Source of the DNA: JAYFQE01 sp034927345
GTDB lineage: Bacteria; Bacillota; Clostridia; Saccharofermentanales; UBA5734
Length of the DNA: 64,000 nucleotides
Direction: 5' to 3'
Assembly: GCA_034927345.1 (NCBI GenBank)
Contig: JAYFQE010000002.1
Coordinates: 248,001 to 312,000 of the forward strand
Part shown: positions 33,971 to 42,557 of the stretch, one piece after another
Layout of the letters: every line of letters begins with the position of its first letter
How positions within the stretch are numbered: position 1 is the stretch's first letter
Made by a program: the position numbers and the translations under genes
The notes under the pieces: model-generated
What the model was told of the DNA's origin: nothing
Seen by the model: the letters and a program-made list of their open reading frames with translations, nothing else
The model's database searches: none

Positions 33971-34459
33971 GTGAAATTAAATATTCGATCAGTAACCTAT
34001 GGCGGCATAATGGCCGCTGTAATCCTTCTGGCAACATTTATTCTTAAATTCCCCATTCCAGGAGGATATGGTTATATTAATTTTGGCGATGGCGCTATTT
34101 TCGCAGCGGCCGCCATTCTTGGACCTTTCGCCGCGATCAGCGCGGCGCTCGGATCGACACTGGCGGATCTGATGGCCGGATTTCCCCACTATATGATTCC
34201 GACGTTCCTGATTAAAGGTGTGATGGGCCTTTTAGCCGGTTATGTCCTGAAAAGCAAACCGGCAATGACCTGGGTCGGACAGCTGATCCTTTTTACCGGT
34301 TGTGAAGTGATCATGGTCGGCGGTTATTTTCTGACAGAGATATTATTCTATGGCTTGGCTGCCGCTGTTGGAACCTTGTTTTTCAATACGCTGCAAGGTC
34401 TGGCCGGTATTGCGACCGGTCTGGCGATTGTTCCGCTGGCTAAAAAGATTAAACCATAG
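33971..34459 (+). CDS. ECF transporter S component (substrate-binding membrane protein)
   Basis: A 162-residue integral membrane protein with five to six helices. The start TYGGIMAAVILLATFILKFPIPGGYGYINFGDGAIFAAAAILGP is the typical ECF-type substrate component (DUF1393/HmpT-like group): an Ala-rich first helix that docks on EcfT, then a loop with GYINFGD. Later MAGFPHYMIPTFLIKGVMGLLAGY is also typical. It captures a vitamin or cofactor precursor for import with a shared EcfAA'T module that is not in this window. The vitamin cannot be told from the sequence. GTG start one base after ridA. Confidence 0.85.
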   Translation: MKLNIRSVTYGGIMAAVILLATFILKFPIPGGYGYINFGDGAIFAAAAILGPFAAISAALGSTLADLMAGFPHYMIPTFLIKGVMGLLAGYVLKSKPAMTWVGQLILFTGCEVIMVGGYFLTEILFYGLAAAVGTLFFNTLQGLAGIATGLAIVPLAKKIKP

Positions 34460-34481
34460 TCAACACAACCCATATCCTGCG

Positions 34482-34490
34482 TGATATAAT
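34482..34490 (+). promoter_or_regulatory. Extended -10 promoter of the ECF sigma factor operon
   Basis: TGATATAAT (TG at 34482-34483, TATAAT at 34485-34490), an extended -10. No -35 of quality is seen at 17 bases. The leader of about 55 bases contains GC-rich hairpin sequences (CCGGCCTGAAAGCCGG). Confidence 0.5.
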
Positions 34491-34552
34491 AAACCAATTG
34501 ATTCAGATCCGGAGCGCCGGCCTGAAAGCCGGTACCGGCCAGGGGGATTGAC

Positions 34553-35161
34553 GTGACAGATGACCCGGAGCGCCAACAGCTGGAATTAGCCCGGAACGGT
34601 GATCCAGACGCTTTTTCTTATTTTGTAGAACGTTATTTATCCCGCATTTACGGGGTTTGTTTCAGTTTTCTTGGCAATCGGCAGGATGCCGAGGATTGCA
34701 CCCAGGAAACCTTTATTAAAGCCTTCCGTTCTGTCAGGGATTATCACTCATTGGCCGCGTTTTATACCTGGATTTATCGCATAGCCGTCAATACTTGCCT
34801 GGATTATAAACGAAAAAACAACCGGGCATGGGTTTGTTCCCTCGATGAAACCCTGGAGACCGAAAATAATCCGGTTGTCATGCAAATTGCCGATCATGCG
34901 CCATTGCCGGATGATCTCGCGGAATCAGAAGAAACAAAACGCATGATCCGCGAAGAAATTGCCGCTTTGGCCCGGCCTTTACGCGAGATTATTGTCCTGC
35001 GCGACCTGGAAGGGCTCAGTTACCATGAACTGGCGGAAATTTTCCGCATATCGGAAGGTACGGTTAAATCGCGGTTGTCCCGCGCCCGGAATCAATTAAT
35101 GATTCGTTTGCGTAAAAGGGAACAAACAGAAGAAAACCATCGTCTAAAAAGTAAAACGTAA
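34553..35161 (+). CDS. ECF-family RNA polymerase sigma factor
   Basis: A 202-residue group 4 sigma factor. Region 2 reads DAFSYFVERYLSRIYGVCFSF with NRQDAEDCTQETFIKAFRSV (core binding and -10 recognition). Region 4 reads LREIIVLRDLEGLSYHELAEIFRISEGTVKSRLSRARNQL, a clear -35-binding helix-turn-helix. It is followed 24 bases later by a zinc-finger anti-sigma factor, so it is probably held at the membrane until an envelope signal arrives. I do not see a duplicate ECF-type promoter upstream that would prove autoregulation. The start is GTG with AGGGGG upstream. Confidence 0.95.
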   Translation: MTDDPERQQLELARNGDPDAFSYFVERYLSRIYGVCFSFLGNRQDAEDCTQETFIKAFRSVRDYHSLAAFYTWIYRIAVNTCLDYKRKNNRAWVCSLDETLETENNPVVMQIADHAPLPDDLAESEETKRMIREEIAALARPLREIIVLRDLEGLSYHELAEIFRISEGTVKSRLSRARNQLMIRLRKREQTEENHRLKSKT

Positions 35162-35185
35162 CATTGACAGAGAGGAGGCGCAAGC

Positions 35186-36247
35186 ATGATAAATAAACAA
35201 GGTTCCCATATGGAAAAACACTTCATTGATTATCTGGACGGGAATCTGGATGAGTCAACTTGTTTTTCCCTGGAATTGCATCTGCGGCAATGTTCCGAAT
35301 GCCGTGACAAGCTTGAACTCCAGCGTCAATGGCTGGAGATGCGGCAAAAGCATCTGCCCCCGGCCGGTTCTCTGGATGTTGAAGACCGTGAGCGTCTCTC
35401 TGCACTGGACAAACAAATCCGGCATCATCTGAAAAACGGGGAAGCAGCGGGTCAGTCTGTACCTGCTGCCCGGCCGGCTTTTTGGCGCCGCCCTGTTTTT
35501 TGGTACGAGTCCATAGGCGCCATTTGCTGCGTCGTCCTTCTGATTCTAAGTTTGCCGCTTTTTCAAGCTCATTTTGCTTCTAGTACCATGCAGGCCGGAT
35601 TTTTAGCTGATCAAGCCGCCAATTCCATGTTGAATTCGACTAATGAACGGACATCCAAAGCAGCCGTTGATCAGAAAACAGCAGTAAGCGCCGGCGGCTG
35701 GCAGGTCTTTGCCGGCGCTCTGACCGATATTCCCGCTGTGGCTTGTTTTTATGAAGAAAATGAACCGGCCGCAGATACGGCTGGCGATCAAGCTTCGGCT
35801 ATAGCGACGTCGGCCGGCATCGAAGAAATCATGACAGATGCGGCGAATGGGGCCGAAGTATCGACCGGCAGCCAAAATGAAATGGCTGTCGTCGAAAATA
35901 TCACGACACGGGATTTTTTCGCCCCCGGTTCAAAAGTTCTCAGTCCGGAAGGCCGGGCCGCTTTCGACCTGTTGGAGAAAGCAGATTTGCTGCGTGTTCT
36001 GGTTTTTTCCGGAACCGACGACAAGGTGCTTATTCTGGCAGCGTATCCGGCCAACCTGACCCGGAATTATCTGGAACGGTTTCATCAAGCTCTGGATACT
36101 TGCCAAACACCCATCAAAATTGAGATAATCGAAACATCGGAATTACCCGGACTGCTGAATGGCCTTGAAGAAGGTCTGTATGGGAAAACTTTTACGACAG
36201 CGGCGACATCCGATGTATCCTGGATCTCACTTTTGATTGGAGCGTGA
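35186..36247 (+). CDS. Membrane-anchored zinc-finger anti-sigma factor
   Basis: A 353-residue partner of the upstream sigma factor. The N-terminal zf-HC2 finger is HFIDYLDGNLDESTCF ... LELHLRQCSECRDKL (H-x3-C-x2-C, about residues 33-45). One transmembrane helix (SIGAICCVVLLILSLPLF, about 112-130) separates it from an outer domain of about 220 residues that has no motif I recognise. That domain may sense the signal. The ATG at 35186 has AGAGGAGG upstream; the second ATG (about residue 12) is also possible. Its last bases hold the GGAG that serves the polA start. Confidence 0.88.
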   Translation: MINKQGSHMEKHFIDYLDGNLDESTCFSLELHLRQCSECRDKLELQRQWLEMRQKHLPPAGSLDVEDRERLSALDKQIRHHLKNGEAAGQSVPAARPAFWRRPVFWYESIGAICCVVLLILSLPLFQAHFASSTMQAGFLADQAANSMLNSTNERTSKAAVDQKTAVSAGGWQVFAGALTDIPAVACFYEENEPAADTAGDQASAIATSAGIEEIMTDAANGAEVSTGSQNEMAVVENITTRDFFAPGSKVLSPEGRAAFDLLEKADLLRVLVFSGTDDKVLILAAYPANLTRNYLERFHQALDTCQTPIKIEIIETSELPGLLNGLEEGLYGKTFTTAATSDVSWISLLIGA

Positions 36248-36251
36248 TGAT

Positions 36252-38948
36252 TTGTCTGAACAAAATCTGCTTCTTCTGGATGGCAACAGCCTGATCAACC
36301 GGGCTTTCTATGCAATATACGGCCGTCACAACCTAACAGCGCCCGACGGATTTCCCACCGGAGCGCTGTTTGTTTTCTGCAATATGTACTGGCGCTTTAT
36401 CGATGAGCTGCATCCGACGCATATTGTTGCCGCTTTTGATCGTAGGGAACCGACTTTTCGGCATCAGGCTTATCCCTTGTACAAAGCGACCCGCAAGCCT
36501 ATGCCGGATGATCTGGCAGTCCAGATTCCTGTTTTGAAAGATCTCCTGCGGGCGCTGGGTGTCTGCTGCTTGGAATGCCCAGGTTTTGAAGCAGATGATA
36601 TTCTGGGCAGCCTGGCAGTTTGGGGAAGCAGTCATATGCCGGTTAATCTGGTGACCGGCGATAAAGACAGCTTTCAACTGGCCAGTAAACAAGTCACGAT
36701 CCTTCAGCCGGTTACCCGTTCAGGCAAAACCGATATTGAACGATACGATCCGGCGGCCATTATGGACCGCTATCAACTGTCGCCGGCTCAGATCATCGAT
36801 TTAAAGGCTTTAATGGGCGATCCGTCCGATAATATCCCTGGCGTCCATGGCGTCGGAGAAAAAGGCGCGATCGGGCTGCTTAGGCAATATGAAACGCTCG
36901 ACGGCGTTTATGAGGCGCTGAACCAGATCAAGGGCAGTATCGGCCAGAAGTTAGCCGCCGGACGTGAAATGGCTTATATGTCCCGTGATCTGGCAACCAT
37001 CTGCCTGACCGCTCCGATCGCCAAGAACCTGGATGATTATCGTGTCCAGGCGCCGGACGCTGCCGCTCTGATCGAATTATTTAACCGGCTTGGCTTTAGT
37101 AAATTTCTAACCCGCTTTAATTTTGCGGCTCCAGGAACAGATCAAGCTGATCATACCGCCTGGCTGACCTGTGAATCCGGCAATCTTGAACAACTGAGCC
37201 GTGATCTGGAATCTGCCCGCGACCAGTGGCCTGCTTTTTGGCTGGAAGAAGATCAGCCGGTTTTCTGGCTGACGGATCAGAACGGCGTCCGAAAACTCGA
37301 GAATATTACTTGGCCGGACTTTTGGCAGGTTGTCGAAAACTCCGGCTGCCGCCCGGTTTTTTATGATTACAAGCGCTTTTTACGTCAAACAGGTCTTACT
37401 GGACTCCGGTCTGGCGTTCATGATGTCCTGATATCAGCATATTTATTGAACCAATTGGACGGGAAGCCGGATCTGAACCGCCTTTATCAGCAGGCTACCG
37501 GTAAAACGATGCCGGAAGAAGCGGCCGCCGGAGCGAATAACAACAATGATTCCAGGAACGGAGCCGGTGAACAACAAGATTTATTTTCACTGGCCGGCGC
37601 GCCGGAGCAGGATCTGCCGGAAAAAACGGCCGACTGCGCTGAACAGGATCGGCAAATTGCAGTCCGCCTTCATGTTTTACGGGAAATCGCACTGAAACAA
37701 CGGGAATTGCTGGTCGAGAGGCATCTGGAATATCTGGCCGATACTGTTGAATTTCCTTTGGCCGCGGTCCTGGCCGATATGGAACAATGCGGGTTTGCCC
37801 TTGATCTTTCGGTCCTGCAAAATCTGGCAGTGGAAATGTCCGCCCGTCAGGAGGTCCTGCAAACAGAAATCTATCAATTATGCGGCCTTACGTTCAATCT
37901 CAATTCGCCGAAACAACTGAGTGAAGTACTCTTCCAGAATATGGGCTTGACAACCGGGAAAAAACGTTCAGGCGGCACTTATTCAACCGATTCCGATGAA
38001 CTGGAGCGCTTGGCCGGCGAACATCCGGCTGTACCGTTGATAATCGAGCACCGCCAGCTGGCCAAATTACGTTCGACTTATGTCGAAGGCCTGATGAAAG
38101 TCGTCGATCCGGCCGACGGCCGTGTGCATACGACTTTTAACCAAACTTTGACGACTACCGGACGGCTAAGCAGCTCCGAACCCAATTTGCAGAATATTCC
38201 CATTCGGATGGCGGCAGGTCAGCTGATCCGCCGGGCTTTCATTGCCGCGCCCGGCTGTCTTTTGCTGGATGCGGACTATTCGCAGATCGAGCTGCGTCTC
38301 CTGGCGCATTTATCCGGCGATCCGGCTATGACGGAAGCTTTTGTCCGGGCTGAAGATATCCATATGAATACGGCTTGCCGCATTTTTGATAAGCCGGCAG
38401 ATGAGATCACCTCAGAAATGCGTTCTGTTGCCAAAACGATGAATTTCAGTATTGTTTATGGCATCAGCGATTTTGGTCTGGCCCGGGATCTGGGGGTTAC
38501 CGTGCGCCAGGCTCATCATTACATTGTCGAATATGAGGAGCATTATCCCAATATCCGGCCCTATCTGAATAGTTTAATCGAACAGGCTTATAAAACCGGT
38601 TATGTGGAAACATTATTTGGCCGGCGGCGTTATCTGCCTGAGTTAAAAGCAGCGAACCGAAATATCCGCCAATTCGGCGAACGGGCAGCCATGAATACGC
38701 CGGTGCAGGGAACAGCGGCGGATCTGATAAAAATCGCCATGGTACGGGCGGCAGCGGCTTTAAAAGAGGCGAATTTAACCGCCCGTTTGATTTTACAGGT
38801 GCATGATGAACTGATCGTTGAATGTCCCGAAGGGGAAGCTGATCAGGCGGCTGATTTATTGCGTAATGAAATGGAGCATGCCATGGCGTTGTCCGTACCA
38901 TTGCTGGCAGATGTCCGGCGGGGGGCCCGCTGGGCAGATTGTAAATAA
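36252..38948 (+). CDS. polA: DNA polymerase I
   Basis: Repairs gaps and replaces RNA primers. The N-terminal 5' nuclease (about residues 1-300) has LLLDGNSLINRAFYAI, FDRREPTFRHQAYPLYKATR, GFEADDILG, TGDKDSFQLAS and MGDPSDNIPGVHGVGEKGA. The middle 3'-5' exonuclease fold lacks the acidic catalytic residues, as in Bacillus-type enzymes, so it does not proofread. The polymerase domain has motif A LLDADYSQIELRLLAHLS (about 670), motif B RSVAKTMNFSIVYGISDFG (about 724) and motif C LQVHDELIVECP (about 848). I prefer the TTG start at 36252, nine bases after GGAG; a TTG at 36237 is in frame but lacks a ribosome site. coaE follows. Confidence 0.97.
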   Translation: MSEQNLLLLDGNSLINRAFYAIYGRHNLTAPDGFPTGALFVFCNMYWRFIDELHPTHIVAAFDRREPTFRHQAYPLYKATRKPMPDDLAVQIPVLKDLLRALGVCCLECPGFEADDILGSLAVWGSSHMPVNLVTGDKDSFQLASKQVTILQPVTRSGKTDIERYDPAAIMDRYQLSPAQIIDLKALMGDPSDNIPGVHGVGEKGAIGLLRQYETLDGVYEALNQIKGSIGQKLAAGREMAYMSRDLATICLTAPIAKNLDDYRVQAPDAAALIELFNRLGFSKFLTRFNFAAPGTDQADHTAWLTCESGNLEQLSRDLESARDQWPAFWLEEDQPVFWLTDQNGVRKLENITWPDFWQVVENSGCRPVFYDYKRFLRQTGLTGLRSGVHDVLISAYLLNQLDGKPDLNRLYQQATGKTMPEEAAAGANNNNDSRNGAGEQQDLFSLAGAPEQDLPEKTADCAEQDRQIAVRLHVLREIALKQRELLVERHLEYLADTVEFPLAAVLADMEQCGFALDLSVLQNLAVEMSARQEVLQTEIYQLCGLTFNLNSPKQLSEVLFQNMGLTTGKKRSGGTYSTDSDELERLAGEHPAVPLIIEHRQLAKLRSTYVEGLMKVVDPADGRVHTTFNQTLTTTGRLSSSEPNLQNIPIRMAAGQLIRRAFIAAPGCLLLDADYSQIELRLLAHLSGDPAMTEAFVRAEDIHMNTACRIFDKPADEITSEMRSVAKTMNFSIVYGISDFGLARDLGVTVRQAHHYIVEYEEHYPNIRPYLNSLIEQAYKTGYVETLFGRRRYLPELKAANRNIRQFGERAAMNTPVQGTAADLIKIAMVRAAAALKEANLTARLILQVHDELIVECPEGEADQAADLLRNEMEHAMALSVPLLADVRRGARWADCK

Positions 38949-38980
38949 GATACGGCCCTAATGGGATTTACTGGGAGGCT

Positions 38981-39595
38981 ATGATGTTTGTTATTGGTAT
39001 AACGGGGGGAATCGGCTGCGGCAAAAGTACCGCCGCCGATATTTGCCGGCAGGCCGGGCTGCCGGTGATCGACGCCGATGAATTGTCACGCGCGGTTACT
39101 GCCGAGAACGGCGCGGCTATACCGGAATTGATTGAACAATTTGGCTCTGCGGTGGTTAACAGCCAGGGTTCATTGGACAGACAAGCCATGGCGGCTTTGG
39201 TTTTTAAAAATCATCGGGCTTTGGATCAGCTCAGCGCTATTGTTCATCGTCACGTTCTGAGCCAGATGAAAGAACAAGTGGACAAATTGGCACAGAAAAA
39301 AGTCCGCGCGGTAGTCCTTGATGTACCGATCCCCGTAAAACACGGTTTCCTCGATATATGCGATCAGGTCTGGGTGGTGTGGGCTGATGACGCAAAACGC
39401 CTGGAGCGGCTGCGCGGCCGCGGTATGGATGAAAATGAAGCGCGCCGGCGCATGGCCATGCAGATGACGCGCGAAGAATACACCGGTCTGGCCGATCATG
39501 TGATTGAAAACAACCAGGGACTGGATGAACTGACCGGGCGGATCCGCGAGCTGTTGAACCAGGAACTTGGCCAGCGCGGTATCCGCTTGTCATAA
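38981..39595 (+). CDS. coaE: Dephospho-CoA kinase
   Basis: Last step of coenzyme A synthesis: ATP-dependent 3' phosphorylation of dephospho-CoA. 204 residues, P-loop GITGGIGCGKSTAADICR at the N-terminus, then the substrate stretch LPVIDADELSRAV and DVPIPVKHGF (family D-x-P-L-L-x-E region). The lid RGRGMDENEARRRMAMQM and DHVIENNQGLDEL follow. The GGGAGG ribosome site lies eight bases before the first of two consecutive ATGs. It follows polA as in many Bacillota. It converges with ychF, with only a six-base gap and no clear terminator. Confidence 0.95.
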   Translation: MMFVIGITGGIGCGKSTAADICRQAGLPVIDADELSRAVTAENGAAIPELIEQFGSAVVNSQGSLDRQAMAALVFKNHRALDQLSAIVHRHVLSQMKEQVDKLAQKKVRAVVLDVPIPVKHGFLDICDQVWVVWADDAKRLERLRGRGMDENEARRRMAMQMTREEYTGLADHVIENNQGLDELTGRIRELLNQELGQRGIRLS

Positions 39596-39601
39596 AATAT
39601 C

Positions 39602-40693
39602 TCAGACGTTAAAGCGGAAGAGGACAACATCGCCGTCCTGCATCACATATTCCTTGCCTTCGGAACGGATCAAGCCCTTTTCACGGGCTGCCGCGTGACT
39701 GCCGCAGGTTATAAGATCCTGGAAGGATACAACCTCCGCCCGGATAAAACCCCGTTCAAAATCTGAATGTATTTTACCGGCGGCCTGTGGGGCTTTTGTA
39801 CCCATTTTAATGGTCCAGGCACGGACTTCCGGCTGGCCGGCGGTCAGGAAAGACATCAGACCGAGCAGTTTATAGCCGGCGTGGATAATTTTGTCCAGAC
39901 CGGATTCTTCCAAGCCCAGATCCTGCAGGAAAAGGCGCCGTTCTTCTTCATCCAGCATGGCAATTTCCTCTTCGATCCGGGCGCTGATGAGAACGACTTC
40001 CGCCTGTTCGCCGGCTGCTATTGCCCGTACCGGCTTGACATACTCGGGGTCCGGACCGGATAAGGCATCTTCGGATATGTTCGCTACATAAAGAACCGGT
40101 TTTAAGGACAGCAAAGAGACATCATGAAGACAATTCCGTTCTTCTTCTGTTAATGATACCGTTCGGGCGGATTTACCTTCAGCGAGACTTTGATAAATAC
40201 GTTCAAACACATCGAGTTCCAATAATAACTTCTTGTCGCCGCCTTTGACCATTTTACGGGCTTTGTCCAGACGGCGGTCCATGTATTCCAAATCAGAGAG
40301 GATCAATTCAAGATTGACCGTTTCCATGTCGCGTTCCGGATCGGTCCGCCCCTCGACATGGATGACATTGGGGTCGTCGAAGCATCGGACAACATGGACT
40401 ATGGCGTCGACTTCACGAATATTGGCCAGAAATTTATTGCCCAGACCTTCGCCTTTGCTGGCGCCCTTAACCAAACCGGCAATATCAACAAACTCAATGA
40501 CCGCGGGAGTAATTTTTTCAGGATGGAAGAGTTCGGCCAGCATATCCAGTCTTTTATCCGGCACCGCAACCGAACCGACATTTGGATCTATGGTGCAGAA
40601 CGGGTAATTGGCCACCGCGGCGCCTGCCCGTGTTATCGCATTAAACAGAGTACTTTTGCCAACATTAGGCAACCCGACAATTCCCAAACGCAT
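39602..40693 (-). CDS. ychF: Redox-regulated ATPase/GTPase YchF (OLA1 family)
   Basis: A 363-residue translation-associated nucleotidase that binds ribosomes. N-terminal P-loop MRLGIVGLPNVGKSTLFNAI, then ANYPFCTIDPNVG (switch I area) and VEFVDIAGLVKGASKGEGLG (switch II). NISEDAL occupies the specificity position (NxxE, which favours ATP). A coiled-coil insertion lies around residues 125-205, and the C-terminal TGS domain ends in VMQDGDVVLFRFNV. The ATG at 40693 has AGGGGG upstream; the longer frame to 40783 has no ribosome site. It has its own promoter. Confidence 0.97.
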   Translation of the reverse strand: MRLGIVGLPNVGKSTLFNAITRAGAAVANYPFCTIDPNVGSVAVPDKRLDMLAELFHPEKITPAVIEFVDIAGLVKGASKGEGLGNKFLANIREVDAIVHVVRCFDDPNVIHVEGRTDPERDMETVNLELILSDLEYMDRRLDKARKMVKGGDKKLLLELDVFERIYQSLAEGKSARTVSLTEEERNCLHDVSLLSLKPVLYVANISEDALSGPDPEYVKPVRAIAAGEQAEVVLISARIEEEIAMLDEEERRLFLQDLGLEESGLDKIIHAGYKLLGLMSFLTAGQPEVRAWTIKMGTKAPQAAGKIHSDFERGFIRAEVVSFQDLITCGSHAAAREKGLIRSEGKEYVMQDGDVVLFRFNV

Positions 40694-40720
40694 GATGAAT
40701 CCCCCTTGATTATTATCGTC

Positions 40721-40749
40721 ATTATCGCAGAAAATGCCGGCCGGCGCAA
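40721..40749 (-). promoter_or_regulatory. Predicted promoter of ychF
   Basis: Minus strand TTGCGC (40749-40744), a 17-base spacer, then GATAAT (40726-40721); a second GATAAT lies nine bases further on. This places a start about 20 bases before the ychF ATG. Confidence 0.5.
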
Positions 40750-40910
40750 TGCAAAACGGCCTGTGAACCAGGATAAAAGTCAAGCCAATTTGCCGGCAGG
40801 ATTGTTTTATCGGGCAAGATGAAAAGTTCTGTCGTATTTTGTCGTTCTTTTATATACCCTTGGCCGCAAGGCAGCTGATAAGATTGTCATGCATAGCAGG
40901 GAGGTTTAAC

Positions 40911-42500
40911 ATGGAAACCAAACATTTCAGCCAAATCAAATCATGCGCGCTTTATGGTATTCAGGGCATTCTTGTCGATATCGAAGTTTCCATTCTGCCC
41001 GGACTGCCATCCTTTGAGATTGTCGGCCTGGGCGATTCCGCCGTGCGCGAATCGCGTAATCGTGTTCATGCTGCAATCAAAAATAACGGTTATGCCTTTC
41101 CGGCCGGAAGAGTCATCGCCAGTTATGCGCCTGCCTGGCTGCGCAAGGAAGGTACAGCTTATGACTTGCCTCTGGCGCTGGCTCTGCTGGCGGCATCCGG
41201 ACAGATCGCGCAACCGGACCGGTTGATCTGTGTTTTCGGCGAGCTTAGCTTGAATGGCGCGATACGCGGGGTTCCCGGGGTTGTATGCCGGGCTTTAACC
41301 TGTAAGGACCAACATATAACCGCTCTTCTTGTTCCGGCTGCCAATTTTACCGAGGCAAATTCGGTCATGCGGCAAGCTGTTTTTCCGATTCGTCATCTTC
41401 AGGATGCGGTTCGTTTTCTCGGTAATCATGATGAAAAATCAAATCGGCCGGCACAACCGGCTAAACAGGAGGATGATCCCGGCAGCCGTGATAGCGCCGG
41501 GGAAGATACGGACGGTTTTCCCCGGACGGACATTTGTCAGATTATCGGGCAGGAGAAGGCCATTCGTGCCTTGCAGATTGCTGCCGCCGGCTGGCATAAT
41601 CTCCTGCTGTTGGGATCGCCGGGCTGCGGCAAAACGTCGCTGGCATCAACGATACCCGGTTTACTTCCGGCGCTGAATGCAGCGGAATCCATGCAGGTAA
41701 CCCGGATCTACAGTGCCTCCGGCCTGTTAAAAGACGGCCGGGGGCTGATCCGCCGGCGCCCTTTCAGGGCGCCGTATCATACGGCATCCAGAGCCGCTTT
41801 AATCGGCGGCGGTTCCATCCCTGTTCCGGGCGAAGTAACTTTGGCTCATCTGGGCATCTTGTTTCTGGATGAAATGACCGAGTTTCAGCCTGAAATGCTC
41901 GATCTCCTGCGTCAGCCGATGGAAAACCGAACCGTGCGTCTGGTTCGTCTCAGACACAGCATGGTTTATCCGGCTGACTTTTTGTTGGTCGGAGCCGCCA
42001 ATCCCTGCCGCTGCGGCGAATATCTGGAGAATAACGCCGCCTGCCGCTGTACGCGCGAAAAAGTACTGGAACACCTAAACAGGATCAGCGGCCCGCTGTT
42101 GGACAGGATTGATTTAACCGTGGAAATGACCCGACTTCCGGCCGGACAGCTGGAAGCCAGCCTGCACGGCGGTCGTACAGACGGTCTGGACAGCGCCGGA
42201 ATCGCGCGTCAGATCAGCCGGTGCTGGGAAATTCAATTTGAACGCTGCCGGCAGCAAGGCCGGGAACCCGATCTGAACGGCCGCTTGAAAAGCGACAATC
42301 TGAGCGATGATTTTTTTGTCAGTCCGTCAGCGGTTGCTTTTGCCGCCCGTTCGGCCGGCCGGTTGAATCTTTCTGTACGCAGTTGCAAAAAGACCATCCG
42401 GATCGCCCGGACTATTGCCGATCTTTCCGATTCGCCCGAGGTCAGGGAAGAACATGTGGCCGAAGCGCTGCAATTTCGGTTTCGCTGGCCTGAACCATGA
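40911..42500 (+). CDS. comM: YifB/ComM-family AAA+ ATPase (Mg-chelatase-like)
   Basis: A 529-residue protein with an N-terminal ribosomal-protein-S5-like domain (CALYGIQGILVDIEVSILPGLPSFEIVGLGDSAVRES). The AAA+ core follows, with Walker A LLLGSPGCGKTSLAS, Walker B LGILFLDEMTEF, and a zinc-like CRCGEY ... CRC cluster. The C-terminal Mg-chelatase lid has GPLLDRIDLTVEM and RSCKKTIRIARTIADL. In species with natural transformation, ComM drives branch migration of incoming DNA. The next gene is dprA, also a transformation/recombination protein, which supports that role. The ATG at 40911 has AGGGAGG upstream and is preferred over an in-frame start 24 codons earlier. Confidence 0.93.
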   Translation: METKHFSQIKSCALYGIQGILVDIEVSILPGLPSFEIVGLGDSAVRESRNRVHAAIKNNGYAFPAGRVIASYAPAWLRKEGTAYDLPLALALLAASGQIAQPDRLICVFGELSLNGAIRGVPGVVCRALTCKDQHITALLVPAANFTEANSVMRQAVFPIRHLQDAVRFLGNHDEKSNRPAQPAKQEDDPGSRDSAGEDTDGFPRTDICQIIGQEKAIRALQIAAAGWHNLLLLGSPGCGKTSLASTIPGLLPALNAAESMQVTRIYSASGLLKDGRGLIRRRPFRAPYHTASRAALIGGGSIPVPGEVTLAHLGILFLDEMTEFQPEMLDLLRQPMENRTVRLVRLRHSMVYPADFLLVGAANPCRCGEYLENNAACRCTREKVLEHLNRISGPLLDRIDLTVEMTRLPAGQLEASLHGGRTDGLDSAGIARQISRCWEIQFERCRQQGREPDLNGRLKSDNLSDDFFVSPSAVAFAARSAGRLNLSVRSCKKTIRIARTIADLSDSPEVREEHVAEALQFRFRWPEP

Positions 42501-42557
42501 AAAGTCATGATTTTGTATATATTTGTATAAATCAAATGGGGATAGAGGTCGGTCGAA

